In this document: positions 46,772 through 57,320 of the stretch, piece by piece
How positions within the stretch are numbered: position 1 is the first letter of the stretch
Layout: each line of letters starts with the position of its first letter
The notes under the pieces: generated by a model
Database searches by the model: none
Told to the model about the DNA's origin: nothing
Seen by the model: the letters and a program-made list of their open reading frames with translations, nothing else
Program-made: the position numbers and the translations under genes
Assembly (NCBI RefSeq): GCF_030035675.1
Contig: NC_084485.1
Location: 92,338,838 to 92,402,837, forward strand
Direction: 5' to 3'
Origin: Rhineura floridana
Taxonomy: Eukaryota; Chordata; Lepidosauria; Squamata; Rhineuridae
Length of the DNA stretch: 64,000 nt

Positions 46772-47317
46772 GGCTCCTCCAGACAACCTGTTTATAAAGC
46801 ATCCTGATTTGCTTGTGCAAAGCTTTTGCTGTGGTTAGAATGTGTTTGGTATTTATTGATCATTCATTCTGATTTATTTATGGGGCAGTTATTTGACAGT
46901 GAGCATTCATCAGCATTTATTCCAATGTGTTTGTGAGGTGTGTACATGTCTTCTTAGTAATCATTCGTTCATCCTACACTTTTCAATTAATTTCCCTATC
47001 ACTTTCCTTGCTGCAAAAAGTGTTGTTTTTAACGTGGATTTCTTGAGTTTAGGGCAACCGAGTGTTTTAATCCACTTTAATTAAGCATACACACCATAGA
47101 TTTAAAGCACATTGAAAGCACACTATTTCCCCAAAGAATCCTGAAAATGTAGTTTGTTAATGGCTCTGAGAATTGTAGCTCTGTGAGTGGTAAACTACAG
47201 TTCCTGGGATTCTTTGCAGGAAATAATGTGCTTTCAATGTATGTATGGTGTGCATGCAGCCAAATTCCAGCATGCACTTCAGTGCATTCCTGCAAAATAC
47301 TGACAGTCTAGAGGCAC
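46772..47317. mobile_element. TIR repeat family X, copy 2 (interrupted)
   Basis: The left end ggctcctccagacaacctgt pairs with the right end gacagtctagaggca. The body aligns with 59935-60310. Bases 47084-47261 are an inserted MITE. Confidence 0.7.
47084..47261. mobile_element. MITE with GCATACACACCATA ends, copy 2
   Basis: The left end gcatacacaccatagattta pairs with the right end tatggtgtgcatgc. The inner arms 'aagaatcctgaaaatgtag' and 'ctacagttcctgggattctt' pair too. Same family as 31688-31827. It is absent from the third family X copy, where the reading continues. Confidence 0.85.
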
Positions 47318-47795
47318 ACATACGCAATAATACAGGAATATTAAAAGTGAATATAATTGGTTCTAATCCAGTTTGCTTTATGCTATAGTTCCAGACATTA
47401 TTTGGAAACAACTGGGGTGGATCTCTATGTGAATCTTGTCTCTTCTCCTGATGTCAGTTAGGGATCATAGATATAATGCTGAGGCAGCTTGAAAGATATC
47501 TTTAGCAGCCATACTGGATAACTGAGAACTTGATCCCAAACTCCCGCAGCATATATCCCTTAGATTAGAAACAGAGAAGCTCAGCTGTGGTAGTCCTAAA
47601 GCAAAGGGCCTCATTTGTAATCCTGTTCTTCAAAAACACTTTCAGGCTGACCATCTGCTCACAATATTGTAGTGCTGCTATTAGTAAAAGGGTAATCTAA
47701 ATAACAATGGATGTAAACAACCCTTTTAGCCAGATGTTCAGATGTTGCAAAAATAATATGGTAATACCAGTGAGCACAATTGAAGTTTATGTGTT

Positions 47796-48186
47796 CATTT
47801 GTTTTATTTTATTTGCTAAACTTATAGCTGCCCTTCATCAAAAGATCCCAGGGCAACATACAACAAATGAAATAATAAATACAATATAATCATATCCGTG
47901 TGAGTCAAAATTAAAAATGCAACAGCTAAATATTTCACAATATCTGATGTTGGAACTCATCAAACATTTTGAAATGCTTGGGTAAAGAGATGTGTCTTCA
48001 GGCTCTATCTAAAACTCAGCACTGAGGCCAATCAGATCTCCTAGGGGTTGAAATTCCTAACACAGGATGGCACCATCAAGAAGACCCTGCAATCTGTCAC
48101 TTCACAGTGAACTTCACCTATCACTGGGATTGCAGCAACCCCCCAAACCATAAGGTTTATGATGGTAGATATCAAGAGAGGCACTC
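47796..48186 (-). mobile_element. Older L2-group LINE, 3' part
   Basis: The minus-strand 3' tail is near 47796 ('ttttattttatttgctaaac'). The words 'tcttcaggctctatctaaaa' and 'atatcaagagaggcactcc' align with the younger copy's coding end. The other part of this element is at 49021-49800. Confidence 0.65.
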
Positions 48187-48188
48187 CT

Positions 48189-49020
48189 TCAACTATTTAT
48201 TATTTATTTATTGCATTTGTATACTGCCCCATAGCCGAAGCTCTCTGGGTGGTTTACAACAATTAAAAACATTAAAAACAAATATACAAATTTAAAAACA
48301 CATTTTTAAAAAGCAATTTAAAAATACATGCTAAAATGCCTGGGAGAAGAGGAAAGTCTTGACCTGGTGCCGAAAATATAACAGTGTTGGCACCAGGTGC
48401 ACCTCATCAGGGAGATCATTCCATAATTTGGGGGGCCACCACTGAGAAAGCCCTCCCCCTTGTTGCCATCCTCCAAGCTTCCCTCGGAGTAGGCACCTGG
48501 AGGAGGACCTTGGATGTTGAGCGTAGTGTACGGGTGGGTTCGTATCAGGAGAGGCATTCCATCAGGTATTGTGGTCCTAAGCCGTGTAAGGCTTTATAGG
48601 TTAAAACCAGCACCTTGAATCAAGTTCGGAAACATACAGGCTGCCAACGCAAGCAGGCCAGAATCGGTTTTATATGTTCAAACCATCTGGTCCCTGTTAC
48701 CAATCTGGCCGCTGCATTTTGCACAAGCTGCAGCTTCCAAACAGTCTTCAAAGGCAGCCCCAGGTAGAGTGCATTGCAGTAATCTAACTTGGAAGTTACC
48801 AGAGCATGAAGCCAGGTTATCCCTGTCAGGGGTGTAACTGAGCCACCAACCGAAGTTGGTAGAAGGCACTCTGTGCCACCGAGGCTACCTGAGCCTCAAG
48901 TGACAGAGATGGTTCTAGGAGAACCCCCGAGCTACGAACCTGCTCCTTCAGGGGGAGTGCAACCCCATCCAGGACAGGTTGGACTTCCACCATCCTTGAG
49001 AGCCAAGCTATTGACATAAC
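48189..49020 (-). mobile_element. Younger L2-group LINE nested in an older one
   Basis: The minus strand holds LEPSLSLEAQVASVAQSAFY, a ..KLQLVQN..-like region and the ..RAFSVVAP.. end, in a worn frame. The 3' UTR and tail reach 48189 ('ttatttattatttatttatt'). It splits an older copy of the same group: the flanks on both sides are L2 sequence that would join, apart from about 50 missing bases. Confidence 0.75.
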
Positions 49021-49800
49021 AATCTTAAATCAGGCCCAGTAGGCTATTGGCAGCCACTGCAGTGTCACTGTTATGTGACTACAAATGCATACATGGCTCT
49101 ACATCCTGGTAGTTGCATTCTGCACCTGTTGCAATTACTGGACCATCTTCAAGGGGCATCCTATTTGGAGCACATTACAATAATCTAATCTCCAAGTTAC
49201 CAGAGCACGAAGCACTGTGGCAAGGCTATTCCAATCTAGGAAGAGCCGTTGCTCACATAGTATCTGGAGCTGGAAATAGGTACTCCTTGCCACTGAAGTT
49301 ACTTGGGCTTCTAGTGAAAGAGATAAATCCAGGAGTACCTGGTCCTTCAGCAGGAGTGTACCTAGGCTGTCTCCCAATTCCAGGATGTGAGAACTATCCA
49401 TCAGCAGTGCATCTGTCTTATTGCCTATCAGTTTATTGACCCTCATCTAGCCAATTTCTGCTTCCAGGCACCAGCCTAGCACCTGCATAGCCCCACCTGA
49501 TTCAGACAGAATTAAATATCAGTAACATTGTTTCCCAAATCCCCAGATGGTTTCTCCCAATAACTTCATACAGGTGCTTAGCACTGAGGACAAGATGGAA
49601 CCCTGCAGAACCATACAGCACAATCACCATGGGGACTGAGCAGAAGTCCTCCAGGGCCACTCTCTGGAAACATCCCTGCAGGCAGGAGTGGAACCACCAT
49701 GTCACCATGCCTCCCATTCCTAACCTGCCAAGATGCTCCAGGAGGATACCATAACTGATAGTATCAAAAGCTGTCTAGAGATCAAGGGAATAACAGGGTT
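49021..49800 (-). mobile_element. Older L2-group LINE, 5' part
   Basis: The minus strand reads LLLKDQVLLDLSLSLEAQVT then SVARST and LVTWRLDYCNVLQIGCPLKM, which is the L2-group protein in a more worn state than the younger copy. The limit at the upper end is uncertain. Confidence 0.65.
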
Positions 49801-51360
49801 GCACTCTGCTGATAGGGCAACCACTGCTGTTTCAGTCCTGAACAAGGCCTGAAAACAGATTGAAAAGGGTCCTCTGTTCATGGTGTTTTTGCTCCTGGAC
49901 TGAATACAGGCCTTTGTTTCACTTCTCATTTTGAGCAGCAGTGGCCTTCCCTCCTTTGGAAGAGGACAATGGACAGAAAGAAGGCAGACAGGAGAAACCA
50001 TTGTACACTGGGCTGGCTAGCTGGCTTCTTATGTGCCCTGGAGTCAGCCACTCTTCTCTCTGAGCTGTCCTCACCTCTCTTGTTGCAATCACCACTAGAT
50101 ACTATTAAATAGAGTAGTGCAGCAGGCACAGGTGTGTGTGTGTGTCTATCTGAAAATGGTTTTATGAGAGAGTATGTTTCTCTGTGTCAGAATGAAAATG
50201 TTTGTGTATGTATGTACAGTGAGTAAATGTTTTTCAGCTACTTAGTTCCTTGAAATTATATCATGTTGTGACAACCTGTACTCTCTGGTTAAGTTGCCTC
50301 ACTTTTCCTCTGAATGGGTTTTAAAATCTCTGCAGTGAATTTATTGTCCTTTGCACACAAGAAACTCTTAGCCTCATCTGTAAAATGTGTCCTGCCTGAA
50401 CACCCCAAAGTCGGTCATAAACAAGGAGCTGTGTTTTTTATTAAGGGATTTCGGTTCAGACTGCTTCATGAATCAGCTTACAGGTTACACCAGGTTCAGC
50501 ATCATTACTAGGCTAGACTAGAGACAACTACACTGCACTAAGACATTGTTGCAGCAACTAGACCCACCCCCTCACCCAGCTTAAGTAAGGTTGGATGGGG
50601 ACCCTACTTGCCTGAACCGAGTGTCACTGTTGGGAGCTTGTGTGCACTCGAGAGCTCCGCCTCAGAGGAGCTGTTGGGGCACGTTGTTCTTGCCGGTGCT
50701 GGCACCTCCGTGAGTAAGGCACGGGCGGCCACTCTGCCTCAGCAAGACACTCCTTGTCAGAGGACAGGGCAATGCACTGGGGAGGCAGCAGAGCAGGCGT
50801 GGGTAGAGGTGGTGCATGAAGCGGGGTGGCAACTGCCTGACTGGGCTGAGCCTCCTCATGGGTAACCAGAGCTTCAGGGGAGGAACTGTCATTGTCCAAA
50901 GTGAAGAGTTCTCAGAGTTCCACACGCCCAACAGCTCAACATGGGAAGCATCAGTCAATTCAAAGTCCTCTTCCTCCTCTGCCATCTTGCCACTTCACCC
51001 CCATTCTGCCGGGCCCATGACAAAATGGGTAAATATTATTATTAAGAAATGAAATATTTAGACGACATTCTAGGCAGCTATTTAGTAAATATCTTCTGAA
51101 TATTAATTAATATATAATATACTGCACGTGCATATGTGTGTGTTGTGCATATGACTACAATCCTATAAACGTTTACCTGGCAATAAGTCCCATTGAACTC
51201 AGGGACTGATTTCTGAGCAGACATGCATAGGATTGCACTGTGAATGTATAATCTGTAGCTGGTTCTTCCGCTGCCTCTTAGCTCTGCTGTGCTTTGACCC
51301 TTGGTGCCCCAAACAGGTACTAGGTTTTTTCCCCTACGAGTTGATAATTAAACTCCAGTT
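49801..51360. other. Spacer with GC-rich block
   Basis: A GC-rich block lies at about 50590-51010. On its minus strand a 107-codon frame begins MAEEEEDFELTDASHVELLG but matches nothing I know. It may be a repeat fragment. A TG run lies at 50131-50146. A worn short repeat lies at 51150-51240. Confidence 0.4.
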
Positions 51361-51362
51361 AA

Positions 51363-52264
51363 GTTTCACCCTATTTGTTTAATCTGTACGCAGAACATAT
51401 CATACGGAAAGCGGGATTGGACCAAGAGGAAGGAGGTGTGAAAATTGGAGGGAGAAACATCAATAATTTAAGATATGCAGACGATACCATACTCTTAGCA
51501 GAAACCAGTAATTATTTGAAACGAATGCTGATAAAAGTTAAAGAGGAAAGCACGAAAGCAGGACTACAGCTGAACATCAAAAAGACTAAAGTAATGGCAA
51601 CAGAAGATTTATGTAACTTTACAGTTGACAATGAGGACATTGAACTTGTCAAGGATTATCAATACCTCGGCACAGTCATTAACCAAAATGGAGACAATAG
51701 TCAAGAAATCAGAAGAAGGCTAGGACTGGGTAGAGCAGCTGTGAGAGAACTGGAAAAGATCCTCAAATGCAAAGATGTATCACTGAACACCAAAGTCAGG
51801 ATCATTCAGACCATGGTATTTCCGATCTCTATGTATGGATGTGAAAGTTGGATAGTGAAAAAGGCGGATAAGAGAAAAATCAACTCATTTGAAATGTGGT
51901 GCTGGAGGAGAGCTTTGCACATACCATGGACTGCAAAAAAGAGAAATAATTGTGTGTTAGAACAAATTAAACCAGAACTGTCACTAGAAGCTAAAATGAT
52001 GAAACTGAGGTTATCATACTTTGGACACATCATGAGGAGACATGATTCACTAGAAAAGACAATAATGCTGGGGAAAACAGAAGGGAGTAGAAAAAGAGGA
52101 AGGCCAAACAAGAGATGGTTTGATTCCATAAAGGAAGCCACAGACCTGAACTTACAAGATCTGAACAGGGTGGTTCTTAACAGATGCTCTTGGAGGTTGC
52201 TGATTCATAGGGTCTCCATAAGTCGTAATCGACTTGAAGGCACATAACAACAACAACAACAACA
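51363..52264 (+). mobile_element. BovB (RTE) LINE, 3' half
   Basis: One open frame (51363-52247) reads SPYLFNLYAEHIIRKAGLDQ, then LRYADDTILLAETSNYLKRM, which carries the YADD catalytic motif. It goes on through YLGTVINQNGDNSQEIRRRL and MKLRLSYFGHIMRRHDSL to the end. The 5' part is missing. The tail is (AAC)n at 52246-52264. The word aagtttc flanks both ends (51361-51367 and 52265-52271), a possible target duplication. The frame has no stop, so the copy is young. Confidence 0.93.
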
Positions 52265-52271
52265 AAGTTTC

Positions 52272-53897
52272 TAAGTTTTAGCGGGGAGGCACTAAGTATC
52301 GCTCCATCTGTTATAGAACTGGTGTGATGAATGCCAACAGTAATGGATCCAAACAGTGCCACTGAAAGTAAGAGGGATTAGCATGCCTGAGGAATTCCTG
52401 AGGTTTGCAAAAGTTTAGAGGGCAATGCTCCCAAAGAATAACCCAATCAGAATTGAGCATGCTCAGTAGCTATGGAATGTTATAGAAAAATAGAAAATGA
52501 GAGAAAGGAGTATTCGGGAGGGAAGCATGACTTGCTGGCTGGACTTCCAAACAGGTGGTGTTAGAAAGTGAGAATGCGCTACAACATTTTGTTACATGCC
52601 CCACCCCTTTAGTGAATTTAGAAAAGCATCATGGCTTCATGGAATGTGAATAGCACTACCCTAGAGGAAGTACAAAATCAGTTATGAAGCAACTGATAAC
52701 TGATGCTTTCTTCTGATCTGAATGGAGGCAGATGGCATCAACCACCACAGGGTAAAACTAATGAGGAAAATGCTATAACAATATAATATGTCCACAAACC
52801 ATGGACTTTGCCAGTGTGGAGACCCTTCTTCTGAAGAACTTGTTTCATGTGTTTTGTTTAGGAAAATACTGGTGTTACTCTGGAGTTTTCATTCACTCCA
52901 TTGTGAAATCACCAAGGGAATGTATTTGGTGAGCAAAAAATGCATTTGTATATGCAAATGTATTAAATATGAAACATACAGCTTCAATCACACCAAGAGG
53001 TTCCAGTAAAAACTCTTTCAGCATAAGTTTCAACCCAGATGTACAAAAAGCTATTAAACAGATGGATGACAAATGTTTGTCTAAAACAAACTAAGTGGAA
53101 GGCATGTCAAGCAAATCCTCTTCGTGACTGTCTTCCATATAGAAACCTATGTCCTCACCGTGGGAGGCTCACCCGTTCCTGTCACAATGCAGGCTGCAGT
53201 GCGCTCAGCATCGACCTGTAAGTGCCTGGAGCTGGCTGGGAAAATACAGGGCTTTGCGGCCTAGTTGGTTGCTAAGGGACACCCTTGTAACTAAGGACAC
53301 ACCCACTCTGTCAGGGGAGGTGGGTTGTTCCTGAAGCGCCATGGCCGTGGGAAGGAAGGAGGGAAGGAAGAATTACGGCTGTGGATCCCCTGGAGGAGTC
53401 CGGATGGTATATCATGCTAGATGGCTGCCTTTAGTCTATCCAGGAATAAATGAGCACCCAGGCAGATATATTTTAGAGCTGTTGCAATACTAGGTTAGAG
53501 GAGGTGGTAGCAAGCTGTCTCTGGTGTTTTGTTTGCCCCCCTCCACCCTGATCCTCCTGACAACCTTCACTCATCCCTGGTCTGCATGAAGATTAGTTAC
53601 AGAGCAGAGAAAGAAATGTCTAGGGATGGGGGAGAAATTGGATTCAGTTCATATTTAAAGGTCAGCCTACCTAATTTGCACTGTCTGAAGCAATAGGTGA
53701 ACTGAAACACAGACATCCTTTGAAATTTTCACTTTTTAAAAATTTTCAATGCACTCCAGTCAAGTAATCGGTACAAAAATGCATATACTAGGGTAAAGTG
53801 TGCATATAAATGCACATATTAGTGAAAAATAACTTACAAAAATTAATTATATAAAGGGAAATTGCTTTGTAAAAATGTTTGTATTAGACAAAATTAC
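52272..53897. other. Spacer, unassigned
   Basis: No exon or clear repeat was recognised in this stretch. Confidence 0.5.
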
Positions 53898-54150
53898 ATA
53901 GAAAATTTATTATTTATTTGTTTGTTTAGTTATTTGATTAATATCCTGCCCTTCCTTCCAGGAGGAGCCCACTGCGGCAAACAAAAGCACCAAAAACTCT
54001 CTAAAACATCATAAAAACAGACTTTAAATTATATTACAACAAAACAACTTAAAAACATATTAAAACAAAACATCTTTAAAAACATCATTAAAAAAACTTT
54101 AATAACATTTTTTAAAAGAAACTTTAAAAACATATAAAAGAGCAATTCCA
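53898..54150 (-). mobile_element. L2-type LINE 3' UTR and tail
   Basis: A T-rich start (ttattatttatttgtttgtt) then 'atcctgcccttccttccagg' and A-rich sequence with 'aaaacatcataaaaacag'; the reverse complement resembles the end of an L2-type LINE. Confidence 0.6.
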
Positions 54151-56289
54151 ACACAGATGCATGTACATATTAGGGGAAATTCATACCAAAATGCTGATGG
54201 ATTTTCATGAGGATTTTTGTTTAAATTGCAAAGTTATATGGCAAGGTGAAGAACCAAACTTAAGAATGAAAAAATGAGAAACAGAGAAAAACTGAAATTG
54301 ACAGGTTCACATATCCCTGCTTGTGCTTTAGCTTAGCTCCCCTAGAACATGGAAGGATTTGGTCTTGTCTGACATCCTCTCCCTCCCGCCCTCTGTATTT
54401 GTGTGTTTAACTATGATCTCTATGGTCTACCAACCAAGAGTGAAAATTCAGAATCTCTTAACAGTTTCTTAGTAACAAATGTGTGTGAAGATATCCTGAG
54501 TATGCACTTTCACAGTTGCTTAAGAACTAAGCCTTGCTGAGGTCCACTTGGCTAGGCAGCAAGAATACCAGAAACCAGCAGAAAGTAGGTGGCCAATGAC
54601 CCACTAGTTGACCATAACCTACTTTTGGCGTATCCCTATATAGAACAAAGGAGACAAACTGTGATATAGTGTCTGTCTGGTGTAAGATGCACTCCTTGAT
54701 CCTAGATAGCATTTCAGAATACCTGAGTTTTAAGTAATTACAGTGCAAACTAGTCTACCCCAACTTTATATGGAATTAGCAAGTCAAAGGCAACTCTGGA
54801 AGGAAGAGTGATCAGCATTTAAACATTTGGGGAGGGAGGTGTCTGAGCATTAAATTATAATTTTTGTCTCTTAAGCATCATGTCTATTGTTTATAGGGCT
54901 CCCAGTATATCAGTACACAACATGTGGGTCTTCTCTTGACTCCAGCTCCTAGAAGTCCAGCTCCTAGAAAAGTAAAAAAAGAAATAGAATAGAAGCAAGT
55001 TCCTAGCATGTACACACATTTGGATGGGATCTGCACATTTATTTTCTCTGACTACATCTGCCTCCTAACTGGAGAGAGACTAAAGAAACCTTGCAGCCCA
55101 CAATGTTCTGAGGGACTTATTGGAAATCTCCTAGAAAGGCATTTTAGGTTGCTGCTGAGTTTACTTTTATTGTTCCACTTGAACCATGAAAACAGAGCTC
55201 CAGCCTAAAGTTTCCTTGACAATGAATTCTTGGAGTGTTAAACCACACATTTAATTGATCTGATTTCCTCCAGTTAGTACTTCTCTCACCTGTTTTTATA
55301 TAATGTAAATGGCTTTTTCAGTTGGGAGGTTAAGGCAGAAGGAAGCAGCAGGAAACATTGCCAGTTCAGAGCTATTTCCTTTCCATTGAGCAATATGGCC
55401 TATCGCATGCAGTATGCGGTTGTGATTTGCAGATGGTTTGCTTTATATTATCTTCTGCTGTGCCTGTGGGGAATCACATGTCTGTTGTCTCCTGGACAAC
55501 ATATGAGAACCATATTCATCAGTACAAAGTGTCTACATATACTACTTACATAATCAACAGCTGCAGTGATATATTGTAGGAAAATCAGAACTGTAGCCAC
55601 AGGCCTCAATGTGAGACTTTATTCACAGTTTGCCTGCCTATCTGGGCCCCCTTATTCCAAATGACTGAAATAGTTTCTGTTGGAAGCAGGCAAATGATGA
55701 ATAGAAGCAAATTCTGTGCAAGCAAGATGTTTCAGAATTCTCACTATAGATCTCTGGTACAGAAAACTATGGAAAATTGCATTACAGAGAAGCCTATGCA
55801 TCAAATCCATGTCATCAAGGGACGTGCAAAACAGGCTTATTTACTGTATTTATTTACTCACTATGGGGGAAATACAGCAACCCCATGGAGTTCCTATAGA
55901 ACAAAGGGAGAAAAGACTGTGCTTAACAGAGAACTTGCTGCATCCTCTTAGTAATGTTGTTCAAACTACTATGAATATTTTATATCAAGACCATTCATCA
56001 TCTTTCTTCCTTCTTTTAATTTCATCAGGACACGTGTCTTCTGAGCCATAGAGCTAGGATGGATTTGTGCCCCAAAAGTATCTTTTGCTAATTGTGATGT
56101 TGAATATTTGCCAGATATTTCCTGAATGCTCCCAACAGTTGCTGGATATTCTGTGACTGTCTGTATTTGTTAATGATATTTATTTTCTGACAGATGGTAT
56201 TTGACAATTTATATGCAATGTCCAGAGGAGATTGTCAACTCTGTCCACATATCTACTCTGGCAACACTATTACAGGACTGAATATCATC
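54151..56289. other. Spacer, unassigned
   Basis: No exon-like frame could be supported. No clear repeat family was recognised. Confidence 0.5.
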
Positions 56290-56465
56290 CACATCAGGAA
56301 TTCATTCACAGGTTCATTTTACAACATGAAATGCCTTCATCTGCCAACAACGGCTTTCTGAGTTCTACATAGGACAAATAGGCCAGTTTTTATACAAAAG
56401 AATAAATGGACACAAATCTGACATCAGAAATAGCAATATTCATAAGCTAGTTCTCCACAGACAGG
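56290..56465 (+). mobile_element. Penelope-like element, GIY-YIG endonuclease fragment
   Basis: A frame reads FYIGQIGQFLYKRINGHKSD then IRNSNIHK, the C-terminal YIGQT..R..GHKSDI pattern of the GIY-YIG nuclease of Penelope-like retroelements. Only this end is visible. The reverse transcriptase part was not found upstream. Confidence 0.75.
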
Positions 56466-56879
56466 TGGCACTGTGAACTGCAGCGTGATTGAACTGTGCT
56501 GGGCTCAAGGCCATGTGGTGGGGGAAAGGAAGGAAGGAAGGCGGGCTGCCAACTGGGAAGAGAGCAGCAAAGTGAGTGAGCAGGCAGTGGCAGTGGCCAA
56601 TGGCCTGGATGACCTGCAGAGCCACTTAATGGGAAGCCTCAGTGTCACTACTGCGAGGCCTCCCTTTCCACCAGGCTGAGGGGGGGACACTGGCCTGAGA
56701 GCAGGCCAGCGAGTGGTCAGCAGCAGACACCAATGGATGACTGTCTGGGTGATCTGTGGAGCTGCTTTAAGAGAGGCCTTTGTGACCTGGGGAAGGGGAA
56801 TGTGCCTTGGCGACCTGGGGGAGGGGTTGGTGTTGAAAGTGCGCAGAGGCAAAGCTCCTGGTATATATATACCTAGAAC
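56466..56879. other. GC-rich block between Penelope and MITE sequence
   Basis: GC-rich sequence with gaaggaaggaaggaaggcgg and 'gtggcagtggccaatggcct'. It is not recognised, and possibly an insertion into the Penelope-like copy. Confidence 0.35.
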
Positions 56880-57015
56880 CAGTGCTTTTTTTGGTTAAAA
56901 AATGAGGTGTCAGTTCTCATATCTTGATAAAAGTGCTGTGGATACCAGCATGACACGGGCAGAAAAAAAGAGGAGACAGTACTCCATAACAGTATGTACC
57001 ATGAAAAAAAGCACT
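56880..57015. mobile_element. hAT-like MITE with CAGTGCTTTTTTT ends
   Basis: The left end cagtgctttttttgg pairs with the right end atgaaaaaaagcact. Its interior is AT-rich with no transposase. No exact target duplication was seen. Confidence 0.75.
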
Positions 57016-57034
57016 ATAACTCAGGAAACACTTC

Positions 57035-57098
57035 ATATATCTGCTGAAGTGGCCTGTAGTCCACAAAAGCTTATCCTATAATAAATTGGTTAGTGTTT
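57035..57098 (+). repeat. Dispersed amniote repeat, possibly the Penelope-like 3' end
   Basis: 'ctgctgaagtggcctgtagt..ccacaaaagcttatcctata..ataaattggttagtg' is a worn copy of a widespread amniote repeat. Its link to the fragment at 56290-56465 is inference. Confidence 0.5.
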
Positions 57099-57099
57099 A

Positions 57100-57320
57100 A
57101 TGTGTGGTGTAGTGGTTAAGGTGTTGGACTAGGACTTGGGAGACCAGGGTTCAAATCCCCACATAGCCATGAAGCTCACTGGGTGACCTTGGGCCAGTCA
57201 CTGCCTCTCAGCCTCAGAGGAAGGCAATGGTAAACCACCTCTGAATACCGCTTACCATGAAAACCCTATTTGTACGGTCGCCAAAAGTCGGGATCAACTT
57301 GAAGGCAGTCCAACAACAAG
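57100..57320 (+). mobile_element. Sauria SINE (BovB-tailed), copy 2
   Basis: Nearly the same as 31872-32102: head gtggtgtagtggttaaggtg, B-box-like gggttcaaatcc, core 'ctcactgggtgaccttgggc', and tail 'gatcaacttgaaggcagtcc' followed by aacaac. Confidence 0.93.

Noticed and set aside
50662-50985. A 107-codon minus-strand frame starting MAEEEEDFELTD
   Set aside because: It has an acidic start but no splice context, no recognisable domain and a GC-rich repeat-like setting.
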